From contig CAVUHL010000003.1 of NCBI GenBank assembly GCA_963741305.1, positions 5,146,001-5,210,000 of the forward strand: DNA of 64,000 nucleotides, in the 5' to 3' direction. This document shows, in pieces, positions 7,672 through 16,389 of the stretch; position 1 is the stretch's first letter; the number at the start of each line of letters is the position of its first letter. Below the pieces are notes generated by a model. The model did not search any database, had not been told where the DNA came from, and saw only the letters and a list, made by a program, of their open reading frames with translations. The translations under genes and the position numbers were made by a program. Origin of the DNA: DATMER01 sp963741305. Its GTDB lineage: Bacteria; Acidobacteriota; Thermoanaerobaculia; Multivoradales; UBA5704.

Positions 7672-8289
7672 TCAAGAGAACCAACCGACGAGCGTCTGCC
7701 GAAGCTTCAGAAAGGCAGCATCGACGCAGCGCTCGGTGCTGACCCGCCGAGCGAGCTCCTGGTACATCGACGAGGATCTTGGCTTGCGGGCCCGGCGCAG
7801 GGCCTCCTCCACCGCCGTCTTGGGCTGCACCGGCTTGCTTTCCCCCTCTTGGAGCCAACCCTTCTGCATCAACCATTCTCTCAAGGTCATATCCTCTGAC
7901 CAGCCGAGGGCGCTCTCGACGTGGGGAGAGTCGGCCCACACCCAGATCTCCAGCTCTGGATCGATGACGACGGCGGCCGCCCGGTCGTCCCAGCCTGAAG
8001 AGGACAGCAGGCCTTCCACCTGGCGCTCCAGGATAGTGCGTTCCGCCTCGTCGCGGCCGCTCCCTTCGCGGTCGAAGACGACCAGGGCATGAGCGTACCT
8101 GTGGGCGAAGGGCTTGAGAAAGTGATGCGCCCTCAGCCGGCAACCAGGGTCCCGCTCCGGGTGGACGAAGAGGTCGCAAGAAATTTCCCTCAACCCCAGT
8201 GCCCGCGGCCGGGAGAGGAGGCCCCGGAGAGCCCCTTCGATGTTCTTGTCGGCGATGAGAACGACCAGATCCCGGGACCCCGGGGTCAT
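7672..8289 (-). CDS. Small TOPRIM-like protein partnered with AAA ATPase
   Basis: 205 residues starting at ATG 8289, which overlaps the ATPase stop by 4 bp (ATGA). The pattern is TOPRIM-like, reminiscent of DUF4276-type proteins. After the first strand (DLVVLIADKN) there is an acidic residue, then HALVVFDREGSG provides the D...E pair of the metal site, and PELEIWVWAD adds another acidic position. I cannot confirm the family. The tight coupling to an ABC-type ATPase resembles two-gene OLD-like nuclease modules used against phage or plasmid DNA. An ORF could be read from 8340, but that start lies inside the ATPase gene. Expected to be cytoplasmic and to act with the ATPase. Confidence 0.65.
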   Translation of the reverse strand: MTPGSRDLVVLIADKNIEGALRGLLSRPRALGLREISCDLFVHPERDPGCRLRAHHFLKPFAHRYAHALVVFDREGSGRDEAERTILERQVEGLLSSSGWDDRAAAVVIDPELEIWVWADSPHVESALGWSEDMTLREWLMQKGWLQEGESKPVQPKTAVEEALRRARKPRSSSMYQELARRVSTERCVDAAFLKLRQTLVGWFS

Positions 8290-9476
8290 CCCAGGACCCC
8301 CGCGGCGAAGAGCACTCCCAGGGTCGTCTCCTTGCGCCATTCCGCAAGGGCAGGGTGCTCGCTCCCTCTCACGATGTCCGTGGCCCCCTCGGGCGTCTTC
8401 GCGAAGCAGAGGACCTGCTCGGGGTCCACCATGTTCAGGATGACTGGCGAGTGGGTAGCGAGGAGCACCTGGGCGCCATAGACGGAAGAGAGCGACTGGT
8501 ACATGGTCTCGATCGCGCGCGGGTGGATGCCGTTTTCAGGCTCCTCGATGAGATAGACGCCCTGGAGGTCAGGCAAGTAGGCCGGGAGCGTGAGAGCGAG
8601 CATTCTCAGGGTGCCGTCCGAGACCATCCAGGAGGGAATTTCGACCCCACCGCTGTACCGGACCATCAGATACCGGTGCCGGTCCTCCGGCCGTTCGATA
8701 GTCGTGATGCCTTCGATGTCGGGAAAGGCGGTCTGGAGGTGGGCGATCCACTGTGCCAGCCGCTCGGGTGATTTCTTCTCCAGGTCCGCGATCACCCAGG
8801 GCAGGTTGGAGCCGTCCGGCTTGAAGCCGCGTGGCTGGCCTGGCGGGCTGGCCTTGCGAAGGAGAAGGCTGTTCAGGACGAGTTGCTGGACTCCCGTGGT
8901 CAGGAGATCCATGAACAAGCTCAACGACTTGTCTAAAACGGACACGCCTACCAGAGCCGATCTCCCAGTACCCACCTCAAAGTCAAGATTGTCTTCGCCC
9001 TCAAAATAGAGAACGGCATCTTTCTTGACTCTCCCGAGGACCGGCCTGTCGCCTCTCTCATCCATCAGGGTCGCAGGAGCTCTGGCCGGCTCGGGGAAGA
9101 GTCCTTTTGCTGGCAAGGCCCGAGGGCTTCCGGCCCTGAGAAAGACGCGCTCCGCCTGGAGTCCAAACTCCTGATCGTCCTCCTCGACCCCAAGGGCAAC
9201 CTCGTATCGGATCGTTTCGAGATCTCCTATCTTCGCTTCGACCGCCAGCTCAAACCGCTGCCCCTTGCGCTGCCAGAGCAGATCGTGGAAGTTCTGCGTC
9301 CTCTCCCCGACTGCGGCCTCGACGCCATCGGAGACCAACCGTCCCAGGAAGGCGATGACATCCAGGAAAGTGGTCTTGCCGCTGGCGTTCGGACCGACGA
9401 GGACGTGGAAAGGCTCCAGGGGTTGGCTGATATACCGGAGGGAGCGGTATCCCAGGGCCTCGACGAGGGTGATCAT
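8286..9476 (-). CDS. AAA_21/ABC-type ATPase, OLD-like module
   Basis: 396 residues. Walker A is GPNASGKT at 28-35. The signature-like VSDGTLRMLAL precedes Walker B VYLIEEPENGIHP, and the switch histidine lies in LLATHSPVIL. This is the SMC/ABC-like fold found in OLD nucleases, RecF-like and many anti-phage ATPases. It carries no TOPRIM domain itself; that role would be played by the overlapping downstream gene. The pair forms an operon and is framed on both sides by 21-bp repeat arrays (A and B) with no other gene between, so it looks like an inserted accessory cassette between housekeeping genes. DNA-activated ATPase function is inferred from family only. Confidence 0.8.
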   Translation of the reverse strand: MITLVEALGYRSLRYISQPLEPFHVLVGPNASGKTTFLDVIAFLGRLVSDGVEAAVGERTQNFHDLLWQRKGQRFELAVEAKIGDLETIRYEVALGVEEDDQEFGLQAERVFLRAGSPRALPAKGLFPEPARAPATLMDERGDRPVLGRVKKDAVLYFEGEDNLDFEVGTGRSALVGVSVLDKSLSLFMDLLTTGVQQLVLNSLLLRKASPPGQPRGFKPDGSNLPWVIADLEKKSPERLAQWIAHLQTAFPDIEGITTIERPEDRHRYLMVRYSGGVEIPSWMVSDGTLRMLALTLPAYLPDLQGVYLIEEPENGIHPRAIETMYQSLSSVYGAQVLLATHSPVILNMVDPEQVLCFAKTPEGATDIVRGSEHPALAEWRKETTLGVLFAAGVLG

Positions 9477-9521
9477 TCCGCGGGAATCCTATCCGATATC
9501 CGCGACCGCTCCAGCGACGCC

Positions 9522-9773
9522 GCTTAAAGCCGAGCGGCAATCGCTTCAGGCCGAGCGATCGTGGCTTCGTGCCGGGCGACCGTGGCTTGGGACCGAGCGG
9601 CCATGGCTTGAGACCAAGCCATCGCGGCTACAGGTCAAGCCATCGTGGCTTCAGGACAAGCCATCGTGGCGTGGGACCGAGCGACAGCGGCTTGGGACCG
9701 AGCGGCCGCGGCTTGAAGTCAGGCGATCGCGGCTTCAGGCCAAGCGATCGTGGATCGAAGCCAAGCGGTCACG
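9522..9773. repeat. Array B: twelve 21-bp units
   Basis: Twelve consecutive units of exactly 21 bp run from 9522 to 9773. They fit the consensus GCTTnnnnCCnAGCGnnCGnG. Palindromic stretches occur within or across units, for example ATGGCTTG-agac-CAAGCCAT. The last unit contains the stop codon of the minus-strand TrmA-like gene, so the array starts at that gene's 3' end and runs toward the ATPase start. The unit sequence differs from arrays A, C and D. A degenerate unit may extend it to about 9500. Confidence 0.9.
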
Positions 9774-11247
9774 GCTCCAGCGCCATCTGCACGAGCGCCT
9801 CCATGTGCCCGGTCTGCGGGAAGAGGTCGATCAACGCGATGCTCTCGATGCGGTAGGCCTCCTTGAGGAGGCGCAGGTCCCGGGCCAGGGTGGCGGGATG
9901 GCAGGAGAGATAGGTCAGCCGCTTGGGCCGCCTCTCCAGGAGGATCCGCGGCACCTTGGGCGACAGCCCTCCCCGCGGGGGATCGACGACGACCCGGTCC
10001 ACGCCCTCCGGGAGATCCGGGATCCACGTCTCCACGGCCCGGGCCACCACCTCGACGTTGGTCAGCTTGTTGCGCCGCGCGTTCATCCGGGCGTAGCGGG
10101 CCGACTGCGTGTCCCCTTCGACCGTCACCACCTTGCGGTAGCGCCGGGCAAGCGCCAGGGCGAACAGGCCCACGCCACCGTAGAGGTCGAAGGCCGTGTC
10201 ACCTTCCCACTCGCCCACTACCGTTTCGACGAGCCGCTCGAGCAGGCCGCGGTGCCCCTGGAAGAAGGTACGCGCGTCGTAGGCGTAGTTGAGGTCCCCC
10301 ACCTGGAGAGTCACCTCTCCGTGCGGCAGTCCGGGATGGGTCGGCGAGACCGTGATCCCGCCGTCGTCTCCCGAGGCTACGTCGAGCCGCGTCGGGCCGC
10401 CGGCAGTGAGCTGGTCCCTCAGCTCGGGCAGGAAGGCCTCCAGCTCGGGGACCAGCAGCGGGCAGCGGTCAACCGGGATCAAGTCCTTGGTGCCGCGGGC
10501 GTAATAGCCGATCCGGACGCCGTTGGTCATCGGGTCCACATCCGTATGGAGCTGGGTGCGGAGGCGGTAGCCCCAGGGGGCGCCCGCGATCAGGTGGGTG
10601 TTCTCGGTATCGACCTTGATCCCTCCCAGGCGCTCCAGGGTCTCGCGGACGGCGGCGGCCTTGAGGAGCGGCTGGACCTCGTCGCGGATGTGCTGCAGGT
10701 CGCAGATGCCGGTCGGGCTCAGCTCGGGATAGGGATCGGGCCGGCGCGCGGGTCCCGCTTCCAGGATCTCCACGATCTCGCCGCGGCCGTAGTCGGGGCG
10801 GCGCTCTACGATGCGGACCTTCAGGAGGTCGCCGGGCGCGGAACGGGGGACGAAGATGGGCACGCCCTCCCAGCGGGCCAGCCCTTCGCCGCCCGCGACC
10901 AGCTTCTCGACCCGGACCTCCAGCTCCTGGACCTCGGCGAGGCGGGCGCCCGGCGGGGGGGCATGCGGCGCAGGCTGGGGACGGGGAGGCATTCTCACGG
11001 GCAGCGCCGGGGTCGGAACGTCAGGCTCGGTATCAGGAACGGCGGGCATGTTCCACCAGGCGGGCGGACCCGAGCCGCGCTGCGCGGGAGAGAGAGAACG
11101 GGGTTGGGGTTTGCTTCCTCCCGGGCCGCCTGACGGACGGCCGCCACCTGGGCGCGCGCCCTTGGGACGGCCCTGCTGAGGCCGGCCGTCTTTCCCGGGC
11201 CTACGGGGACCTTGCCCCCGTCCGCCCTGATTGTCTCTCGTCCTCAT
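9769..11247 (-). CDS. TrmA/RumA-family RNA uracil C5-methyltransferase
   Basis: 492 residues from ATG 11247, overlapping the RNase Z stop by 4 bp. The first ~90 residues are Gly/Arg/Pro-rich and probably disordered. A TRAM-type RNA-binding domain (VEKLVAGGEGLARWEGVPIF) follows, then the central domain and the SAM-binding methyltransferase domain with DLYGGVGLFAL and DPPRGG. The catalytic Cys lies in LSCHPATL and the distal motif is LFPQTGHME. RumA enzymes carry an iron-sulfur cluster through several Cys. Here the corresponding region keeps only one (ICDLQHI), so the cluster is probably absent. Likely target is rRNA or tRNA uridine; which position cannot be told. Confidence 0.85.
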   Translation of the reverse strand: MRTRDNQGGRGQGPRRPGKDGRPQQGRPKGARPGGGRPSGGPGGSKPQPRSLSPAQRGSGPPAWWNMPAVPDTEPDVPTPALPVRMPPRPQPAPHAPPPGARLAEVQELEVRVEKLVAGGEGLARWEGVPIFVPRSAPGDLLKVRIVERRPDYGRGEIVEILEAGPARRPDPYPELSPTGICDLQHIRDEVQPLLKAAAVRETLERLGGIKVDTENTHLIAGAPWGYRLRTQLHTDVDPMTNGVRIGYYARGTKDLIPVDRCPLLVPELEAFLPELRDQLTAGGPTRLDVASGDDGGITVSPTHPGLPHGEVTLQVGDLNYAYDARTFFQGHRGLLERLVETVVGEWEGDTAFDLYGGVGLFALALARRYRKVVTVEGDTQSARYARMNARRNKLTNVEVVARAVETWIPDLPEGVDRVVVDPPRGGLSPKVPRILLERRPKRLTYLSCHPATLARDLRLLKEAYRIESIALIDLFPQTGHMEALVQMALEP

Positions 11248-12086
11248 GCCTCCCCTTCTACTAGAAAGTGGATGCGCGGCGCCAGCTCCGGCATCCGGCG
11301 CTCGACCTCGGCCCGGAGGTCGGCCACCTTGTGGCGCCGTGAAAGGTGATGCAGGACCAGGGCCTGATTCCGCATCTCCCCGGCCCGCCGCGCAATGTCC
11401 TCGATGTGCAGGTGCTTGAAGCGCTCCCCTTTGTCCCGGTGCTCGTCGCCGAGGAACGTGCACTCCATCATCAGCACCCGGGCGCCGAACAGCCGGGGCT
11501 CGCGGTCGAAAACCCCCGGCCCGGTGTCGGCGCAGTAGGAGAGCCAGAGCTCCTCCAGGGTCTCCGAAGTCTCGACCCCGCGCCCGCGCAGCTCGATCAG
11601 CTCGGCCGCGGGCAGCCCGGCGTACGCGGAGGCCAGCCGCCGCTTCGTCCGCCAGAGGTGGTACCCGAGCGTCGGCACTACGTGGTCGACGGCAAAGGCC
11701 TCGATCACCAGATCCCTGCCGACCGTGACCCGGTCGCCCGGAGTGAGGGGCAGGAGATCGTAGAGGTAATGGGCATTCTCCAGGCGCTCGGCCGACGCGA
11801 CGAGGAGGCCGAGCGGCTCGACGATCTCGGCCGGGCAGAAGACCCGGGTGTGAACCAACCGGTGGAGCGAGCGCTGCGAGAGCACGTAGGGCAGCCCGAG
11901 GGCGTGGTCCAGATGCCCATGGCTGATGAACACGTCCGCGGCGCCCGCGAGTTGCAAAGCTCCCCGGCCGACGTCGAGTGCCAGCCCCGGCGGATGGATG
12001 CGGAACCAGGACTCATCCCCGGCGCGCGACCAACCCTCGATCCGCAGGTCTCCAAAACGCAGCTCGACGGGTCGGATGAGAGACAT
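11244..12086 (-). CDS. RNase Z / metallo-beta-lactamase fold hydrolase
   Basis: 280 residues. The zinc motif is SHGHLDHALGL (HxHxDH). Downstream ligands are suggested by CADTGPG, the acidic MMECTFLG and the C-terminal VLHHLS. This layout matches the RNase Z family, which removes 3' trailers from tRNA precursors. The sequence begins MSLIRPVELRFG at ATG 12086. The longer upstream frame would run into the palindromic element at 12096-12152 and is not used. Its stop overlaps the TrmA-like gene by 4 bp, so the two RNA-processing enzymes are co-transcribed. Confidence 0.75.
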   Translation of the reverse strand: MSLIRPVELRFGDLRIEGWSRAGDESWFRIHPPGLALDVGRGALQLAGAADVFISHGHLDHALGLPYVLSQRSLHRLVHTRVFCPAEIVEPLGLLVASAERLENAHYLYDLLPLTPGDRVTVGRDLVIEAFAVDHVVPTLGYHLWRTKRRLASAYAGLPAAELIELRGRGVETSETLEELWLSYCADTGPGVFDREPRLFGARVLMMECTFLGDEHRDKGERFKHLHIEDIARRAGEMRNQALVLHHLSRRHKVADLRAEVERRMPELAPRIHFLVEGEA

Positions 12087-12095
12087 AAGAAGAAT

Positions 12096-12152
12096 GTAGG
12101 GGCGGCTCTTGTGGCCGCCCTCCGGAAGGGCACCCACAAGGGGTACCCCTAC
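12096..12152. repeat. Palindromic element, TAGGGGC family
   Basis: A 57-bp near-palindrome begins GTAGGGGCGGC and ends GTACCCCTAC, with an inner CTTGTGG...CCACAAG pair and a CCCTCCGGAAGGG centre. The same family occurs at 31159-31218. It lies just upstream of the RNase Z start, between it and the GAPDH 3' end, and could act as a transcript end for GAPDH. Confidence 0.75.
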
Positions 12153-12174
12153 ACGGAGGATCGAGCCGTCCGTC

Positions 12175-13239
12175 CTAGATCTCCCGGTAAATCCAGCGGC
12201 GGATCGGGGCCAGGCGGTTCTGCACGCTCTCCCAGTCCGGGTCGATCAGCCACAGGGTGGCGGCGACCGAGGACAGCAGCGAGTTGCCGTCCTGGGGAGT
12301 GAAGCAGAAGCCGTAGACCTCGCGCTTGCGCCGCACGGTGACGGTCGGCAGCACCACGACCGCCTGGGAAAGGATGCGCCCGTAATACCCGTGATCGCGG
12401 CCGAAGCTGAAGATCAGGTTGGAGTCGCGCTTGTCCGTGACCGCCACCCGCGGGTTGTCCCGGAGCCGCTGCTTGACCTCCTCGAGGGTCGTGTCCCGGG
12501 TCAGCCCCAGGCTGAACCAGATCGAGTGCATGTACTGGGTGTTCAGCTTGACCGCGCTGGAGAACAGGTTGAGGTCCTTGTTCAGCGTCTCGAAGACGTG
12601 GTGGGCGTCCCGGGCGTGGTGGGTGCCGAAATCCGCGTCCTCGTGCTTGCCCACGTTCGGGGAGGGCACGAAGCCGCTGGTCGCCGACACGTCGTTCGCC
12701 CGCCGCATGCAGACGAAGGTCCCCTTGTCGAGGCAGTACTCCTTGTCCGCGCCGTCGTCGCAGACCGTCTTGATCAGGGTCGTGATGTTGTGGGTGTTGC
12801 AGGAGACGATCTGGAGGAAGCGGTCCTCGCCCGGAATCAGGACCTCGTCGTTGACGCCGCGGGCGTAGGGCTTGCCGAAGCCGAACTCGCTGCCCTGGGC
12901 GAGGAAGCCCTTGGGCCCGCTGATCCCTTCGTAGAGCTCCTTGTTCTCGTTGCCGGCCGGCGTGCAGTCGAGGACCACGGTGGCGCGCTCCAGCGCCTCC
13001 CGGGCTTCGTAGCTGGGCTCATGGCCGAGCTTCTCGAACTGCCCGCGCATGTCCTCGTCCACGGCGAGCTTGGCACCGCGCTCCATCAGGTGCCGCAGAC
13101 GGGACTTGTCGGAGGCCAGCGGCGTCCGCTTGTGGAAGGTGACCTCGTCGATCCCCATCCGGTCCCGGAAGTCGGTGAAAAGGCCGATCAGCGGCTCTCC
13201 GATCGTGCCCGTGCCCACAATATGGACAATCCTCTTCAT
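12175..13239 (-). CDS. Type II (archaeal-type) glyceraldehyde-3-phosphate dehydrogenase
   Basis: 354 residues from ATG 13239 with GAGAGGG about 6 nt upstream. An N-terminal Rossmann motif (VGTGTIGEPLIGLF) binds NAD(P). The catalytic Cys sits in VSCNTHNITTLIK, matching the SCNTxGL signature of archaeal GAPDH rather than the SCTTNCLAP of bacterial type I enzymes. Length agrees with the archaeal family (330-350). It would interconvert glyceraldehyde-3-phosphate and 1,3-bisphosphoglycerate in glycolysis or gluconeogenesis. It is divergent from nrdJ across a 350-bp region. Assignment rests on motif and fold pattern; the residues around the Cys (THNITT) are variant, so a specialised substrate is possible. 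Confidence 0.75.
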   Translation of the reverse strand: MKRIVHIVGTGTIGEPLIGLFTDFRDRMGIDEVTFHKRTPLASDKSRLRHLMERGAKLAVDEDMRGQFEKLGHEPSYEAREALERATVVLDCTPAGNENKELYEGISGPKGFLAQGSEFGFGKPYARGVNDEVLIPGEDRFLQIVSCNTHNITTLIKTVCDDGADKEYCLDKGTFVCMRRANDVSATSGFVPSPNVGKHEDADFGTHHARDAHHVFETLNKDLNLFSSAVKLNTQYMHSIWFSLGLTRDTTLEEVKQRLRDNPRVAVTDKRDSNLIFSFGRDHGYYGRILSQAVVVLPTVTVRRKREVYGFCFTPQDGNSLLSSVAATLWLIDPDWESVQNRLAPIRRWIYREI

Positions 13240-13505
13240 GGGTGCCCTCTCGAAGGAAAAAGTTGGGTCTTTCCGGCCGCTCGGGTGAAACGCAGCAGTT
13301 GGACCGGTGAAGATTAGCACGTGGCCGCGCCAAAGAAAGGAGACAGGCTTCTTTTTCCACAGGGAGACGGCGCCGGAGGCCCGATCTCTGTAAGATCTTC
13401 CCGCCTCCTCCCGCGAACGGCCCTGCCGAACGCGGATTTTCCACGCGTTTTGCACCGGTTTTACACTGGATTTCCTCCTATCTCTGGGGCTAACTGGGGG
13501 CTTGA

Positions 13506-13521
13506 CCACAACATCTAGTGG
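13506..13521 (+). promoter_or_regulatory. Candidate NrdR box upstream of nrdJ
   Basis: CCACAACATCTAGTGG matches 12 of 16 positions of the NrdR consensus ACACWATATATWGTGT, as I recall it, including both conserved CAC/GTG half-sites. It lies 64 bp before the nrdJ start, in the leader of the only ribonucleotide reductase gene seen. NrdR boxes usually come in pairs; no good second box is evident one helical-phase unit upstream. Confidence 0.5.
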
Positions 13522-13585
13522 TCTTAAGCTTCTGGAAGTCGTTGCCGCAAGGAAGCCCAAAGACTCATTCCAGGAGGACACTCAG

Positions 13586-16381
13586 ATGGTTCAACCCGTG
13601 GTTCAGGAGCAGAGCGGCAGGTCGTCGGCGTCTACGGTGGATGGTCCGGTCAAGGGAGGGGTGTCCGCCAAAAACGGCCTGAGCTTTCAACGCTTCTATA
13701 CCACGCAGGGTGTGAGCCCCTTCGATACGGTCGAGTGGGAGATGAGGGACGCGGTCATCAGCAACGAGAAGGGGGAGAAGGTCTTCGAGCAGAAGGGGGT
13801 CGAGTTTCCCAAGTCCTGGTCGCAGACGGCAACGAACGTGGTGGTCAGCAAGTACTTCCGCGGCCAGCTCGGCACGCCGGAGCGGGAGCGCAGCGTGCGC
13901 CAGCTCATCTCGCGCGTGTCGGACACGATCACCGAGTGGGGCCGTGACGGCGGCTATTTCGCCTCGTCGGAGGACGCCGAGACCTTCCATGACGAGCTGA
14001 CGCACATCCTCGTCTACCAGCACGCCTGCTTCAACTCGCCGGTCTGGTTCAACGTCGGCATCGAGCCCAGGCCGCAGTGCTCGGCCTGCTTCATCAACTC
14101 GGTCGACGACACCATGGACTCGATCCTGACCCTGGCCAAGACCGAGGGCATGCTCTTCAAGTATGGCTCGGGCACGGGCAGCAACCTCTCCAAGCTGCGC
14201 TCCTCCCGCGAGCAGCTCGCCGGCGGCGGCACGGCCTCCGGCCCGGTCTCCTTCATGCGCGGCTTCGACGCCTTTGCCGGCGTCATCAAAAGCGGCGGCA
14301 AGACCCGCCGTGCCGCCAAGATGGTCATGCTCGACGTGGACCACCCCGACATCGAGGAGTTCATCCGCTGCAAGGAAGTCGAAGAGAAGAAGGCCTGGGC
14401 CCTGATCGACGCGGGCTACGACGGCAGCTTCAACACCGTCGGCGGCGCCTACGACTCGATCGCCTACCAGAATGCCAACCACTCGGTCCGGGTCACCGAC
14501 GAGTTCATGCAGGCGGTCGAGAACAACGGCGAATGGCACACCAAGGCGCGCCGCGGCGGCAAGGTCATGGGCACCTTCAAGGCCCGTGACCTCATGAAGG
14601 AGATGTCCGAGGCCGCCTGGATCTGCGGCGATCCCGGGATGCAGTACGACACCACGATCAACGACTGGCACACCTGCGCCGGCACGGACCGGATCAACGC
14701 CAGCAACCCGTGCTCCGAGTACATGTTCCTCGACGACACGGCCTGCAACCTGGCCTCGCTCAACCTGATGAAGTTCTACGATGCGGATTCGGACTTCGAC
14801 GTCGAGAGCTTCCGCCATACCTGCGAGGTGATCATCTCCTCCATGGAAGTGATCGTGGGCAACGCGAGCTACCCGACGCCGAGGATCGAGGCGAACTCGC
14901 ACAAGTTCCGCCCCCTCGGGATCGGCTATGCCAACCTCGGCGCCCTGCTCATGGCCCGGGGCCTGCCCTACGATGGCGATTCCGGCCGCGACTACGCAGC
15001 AGGGATCACCGCCCTGATGTCCGGCGCTTCCTATGCCCAGTCGGCGCGGGTTGCCGAGGCGATGGGGCCGTTCGATGGGTTCGAGACGAACCGCGAGCCC
15101 ATGCTGCGCGTGATGCGCAAGCACCGCGACGCGGTCAAGCAGATCGAGTCGGCCCATGTGCCGCTGGAGATCCTGCAGGCCGCCCGCACGTCGTGGGACC
15201 AGGTGGTCGAGCTCGGCGACAAGCACGGCCTGCGCAACAGCCAGATCTCGGTGCTCGCGCCCACCGGCACGATCGCCTTCATGATGGATTGCGACACCAC
15301 CGGTGTGGAGCCCGACATCGCCCTGGTCAAGTACAAGAAGCTGGTGGGCGGCGGCATGATCAAGATCGTCAACAACACCGTGCCGACCGCGCTCAAGCGC
15401 CTGGGCTATGACAAGGAGCAGATCCGGGCGATCGTCGAGTTCATCGACGAGAACGACACGATCGAAGGGGCGCCTCACCTCAAGGAGGAGCACCTGCCGG
15501 TCTTCGACTGCGCCTTCAAGCCGTCCAAGGGCTCGCGCTCCATCCACTACATGGGGCACTTGAAGATGCTGGCCGCGGTGCAGCCGTTCATCTCGGGCGC
15601 CATCAGCAAGACGATCAACATGCCCGAGGACTCCACTCCCGAGGACATCATGCAGGCCTACATCGAGGGCTGGCAGATGGGGCTCAAGGCGGTGGCGATC
15701 TACCGCGACAACTGCAAGCGCAGCCAGCCGCTGTCGACCAAGCGGGCCGAGAAGGAGGTGGCTGTGGCGCCGGTGCCGGTGCAGGAGCGGCGGGCCGTGC
15801 GGAGAAAGCTCTCGGACGAGCGCCGGGCCATCACCCACAAGTTCTCCATCAACGAGCACGAGGGCTACCTGACGGTCGGGCTCTACGACGACGGCCAGCC
15901 GGGCGAGATCTTCCTGGTGATGGCGAAGGAGGGCTCGACGATCTCGGGCCTGATGGATTCGCTGGCCACCTCGATCTCGATCGCGCTTCAGTACGGGGTG
16001 CCGCTGCAGACCCTGGTGGACAAGTTCAGCCACACCCGGTTCGAGCCTTCGGGCTTCACGAAGAACCCGGAGATCCCGATCGCCAAGTCGATCACGGACT
16101 ACATCTTCCGCTGGCTGGCCTCGAAGTTCCTGACCCGGGAGCAGAAGGCGGCGGCGGGGGTGATCCTGCGCGACGAGCCCCCCGCTGTGATACAGGCGCC
16201 GATGCAGTTGCTGGGCGGGGGCCGGCTGGAGCCGGTGGCCGAGGTGATCAGCCACGAGACGAAGGTGACCTTCCTCTACCAGCAGGACGCGCCGCCCTGC
16301 CACGACTGCGGCTCGATCATGGTGCGCAACGGCAGTTGCTACAAGTGCCTGAACTGCGGCTCGACGAGTGGTTGCAGCTAA
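13586..16381 (+). CDS. nrdJ: Vitamin B12-dependent ribonucleoside-diphosphate reductase (class II)
   Basis: 931 residues. Start ATG 13586 has AGGAGG 8 nt upstream; a TTG at 13502 lies in the presumed regulatory region. Motifs in order: FNSPVWFNVG, SACFINSVDDTM, GSGTGSNLS, the radical-site NPCSEYMF, APTGTIAFMMDCDT and GAISKTINMPE. The C-terminal Cys-rich ribbon is CHDC...CYKCLNCGSTSGCS. This is the large NrdJ with zinc-ribbon tail; it makes deoxynucleotides using adenosylcobalamin and needs no oxygen, suiting anaerobic or mixed oxygen life. The gene is monocistronic, with its own terminator just downstream and a candidate NrdR box in the leader. Confidence 0.95.
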   Translation: MVQPVVQEQSGRSSASTVDGPVKGGVSAKNGLSFQRFYTTQGVSPFDTVEWEMRDAVISNEKGEKVFEQKGVEFPKSWSQTATNVVVSKYFRGQLGTPERERSVRQLISRVSDTITEWGRDGGYFASSEDAETFHDELTHILVYQHACFNSPVWFNVGIEPRPQCSACFINSVDDTMDSILTLAKTEGMLFKYGSGTGSNLSKLRSSREQLAGGGTASGPVSFMRGFDAFAGVIKSGGKTRRAAKMVMLDVDHPDIEEFIRCKEVEEKKAWALIDAGYDGSFNTVGGAYDSIAYQNANHSVRVTDEFMQAVENNGEWHTKARRGGKVMGTFKARDLMKEMSEAAWICGDPGMQYDTTINDWHTCAGTDRINASNPCSEYMFLDDTACNLASLNLMKFYDADSDFDVESFRHTCEVIISSMEVIVGNASYPTPRIEANSHKFRPLGIGYANLGALLMARGLPYDGDSGRDYAAGITALMSGASYAQSARVAEAMGPFDGFETNREPMLRVMRKHRDAVKQIESAHVPLEILQAARTSWDQVVELGDKHGLRNSQISVLAPTGTIAFMMDCDTTGVEPDIALVKYKKLVGGGMIKIVNNTVPTALKRLGYDKEQIRAIVEFIDENDTIEGAPHLKEEHLPVFDCAFKPSKGSRSIHYMGHLKMLAAVQPFISGAISKTINMPEDSTPEDIMQAYIEGWQMGLKAVAIYRDNCKRSQPLSTKRAEKEVAVAPVPVQERRAVRRKLSDERRAITHKFSINEHEGYLTVGLYDDGQPGEIFLVMAKEGSTISGLMDSLATSISIALQYGVPLQTLVDKFSHTRFEPSGFTKNPEIPIAKSITDYIFRWLASKFLTREQKAAAGVILRDEPPAVIQAPMQLLGGGRLEPVAEVISHETKVTFLYQQDAPPCHDCGSIMVRNGSCYKCLNCGSTSGCS

Positions 16382-16389
16382 ACGATCTG

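Noticed and set aside
7402..7899. Heptad-repeat protein from array A
   Set aside because: The frame is broken by the 22-bp unit and then runs antisense to the TOPRIM-like gene; array C with a 20-bp period shows such arrays are not coding.
7429..9773. CRISPR array
   Set aside because: Arrays A and B have direct units but no unique spacers of constant length and no cas genes in the window.
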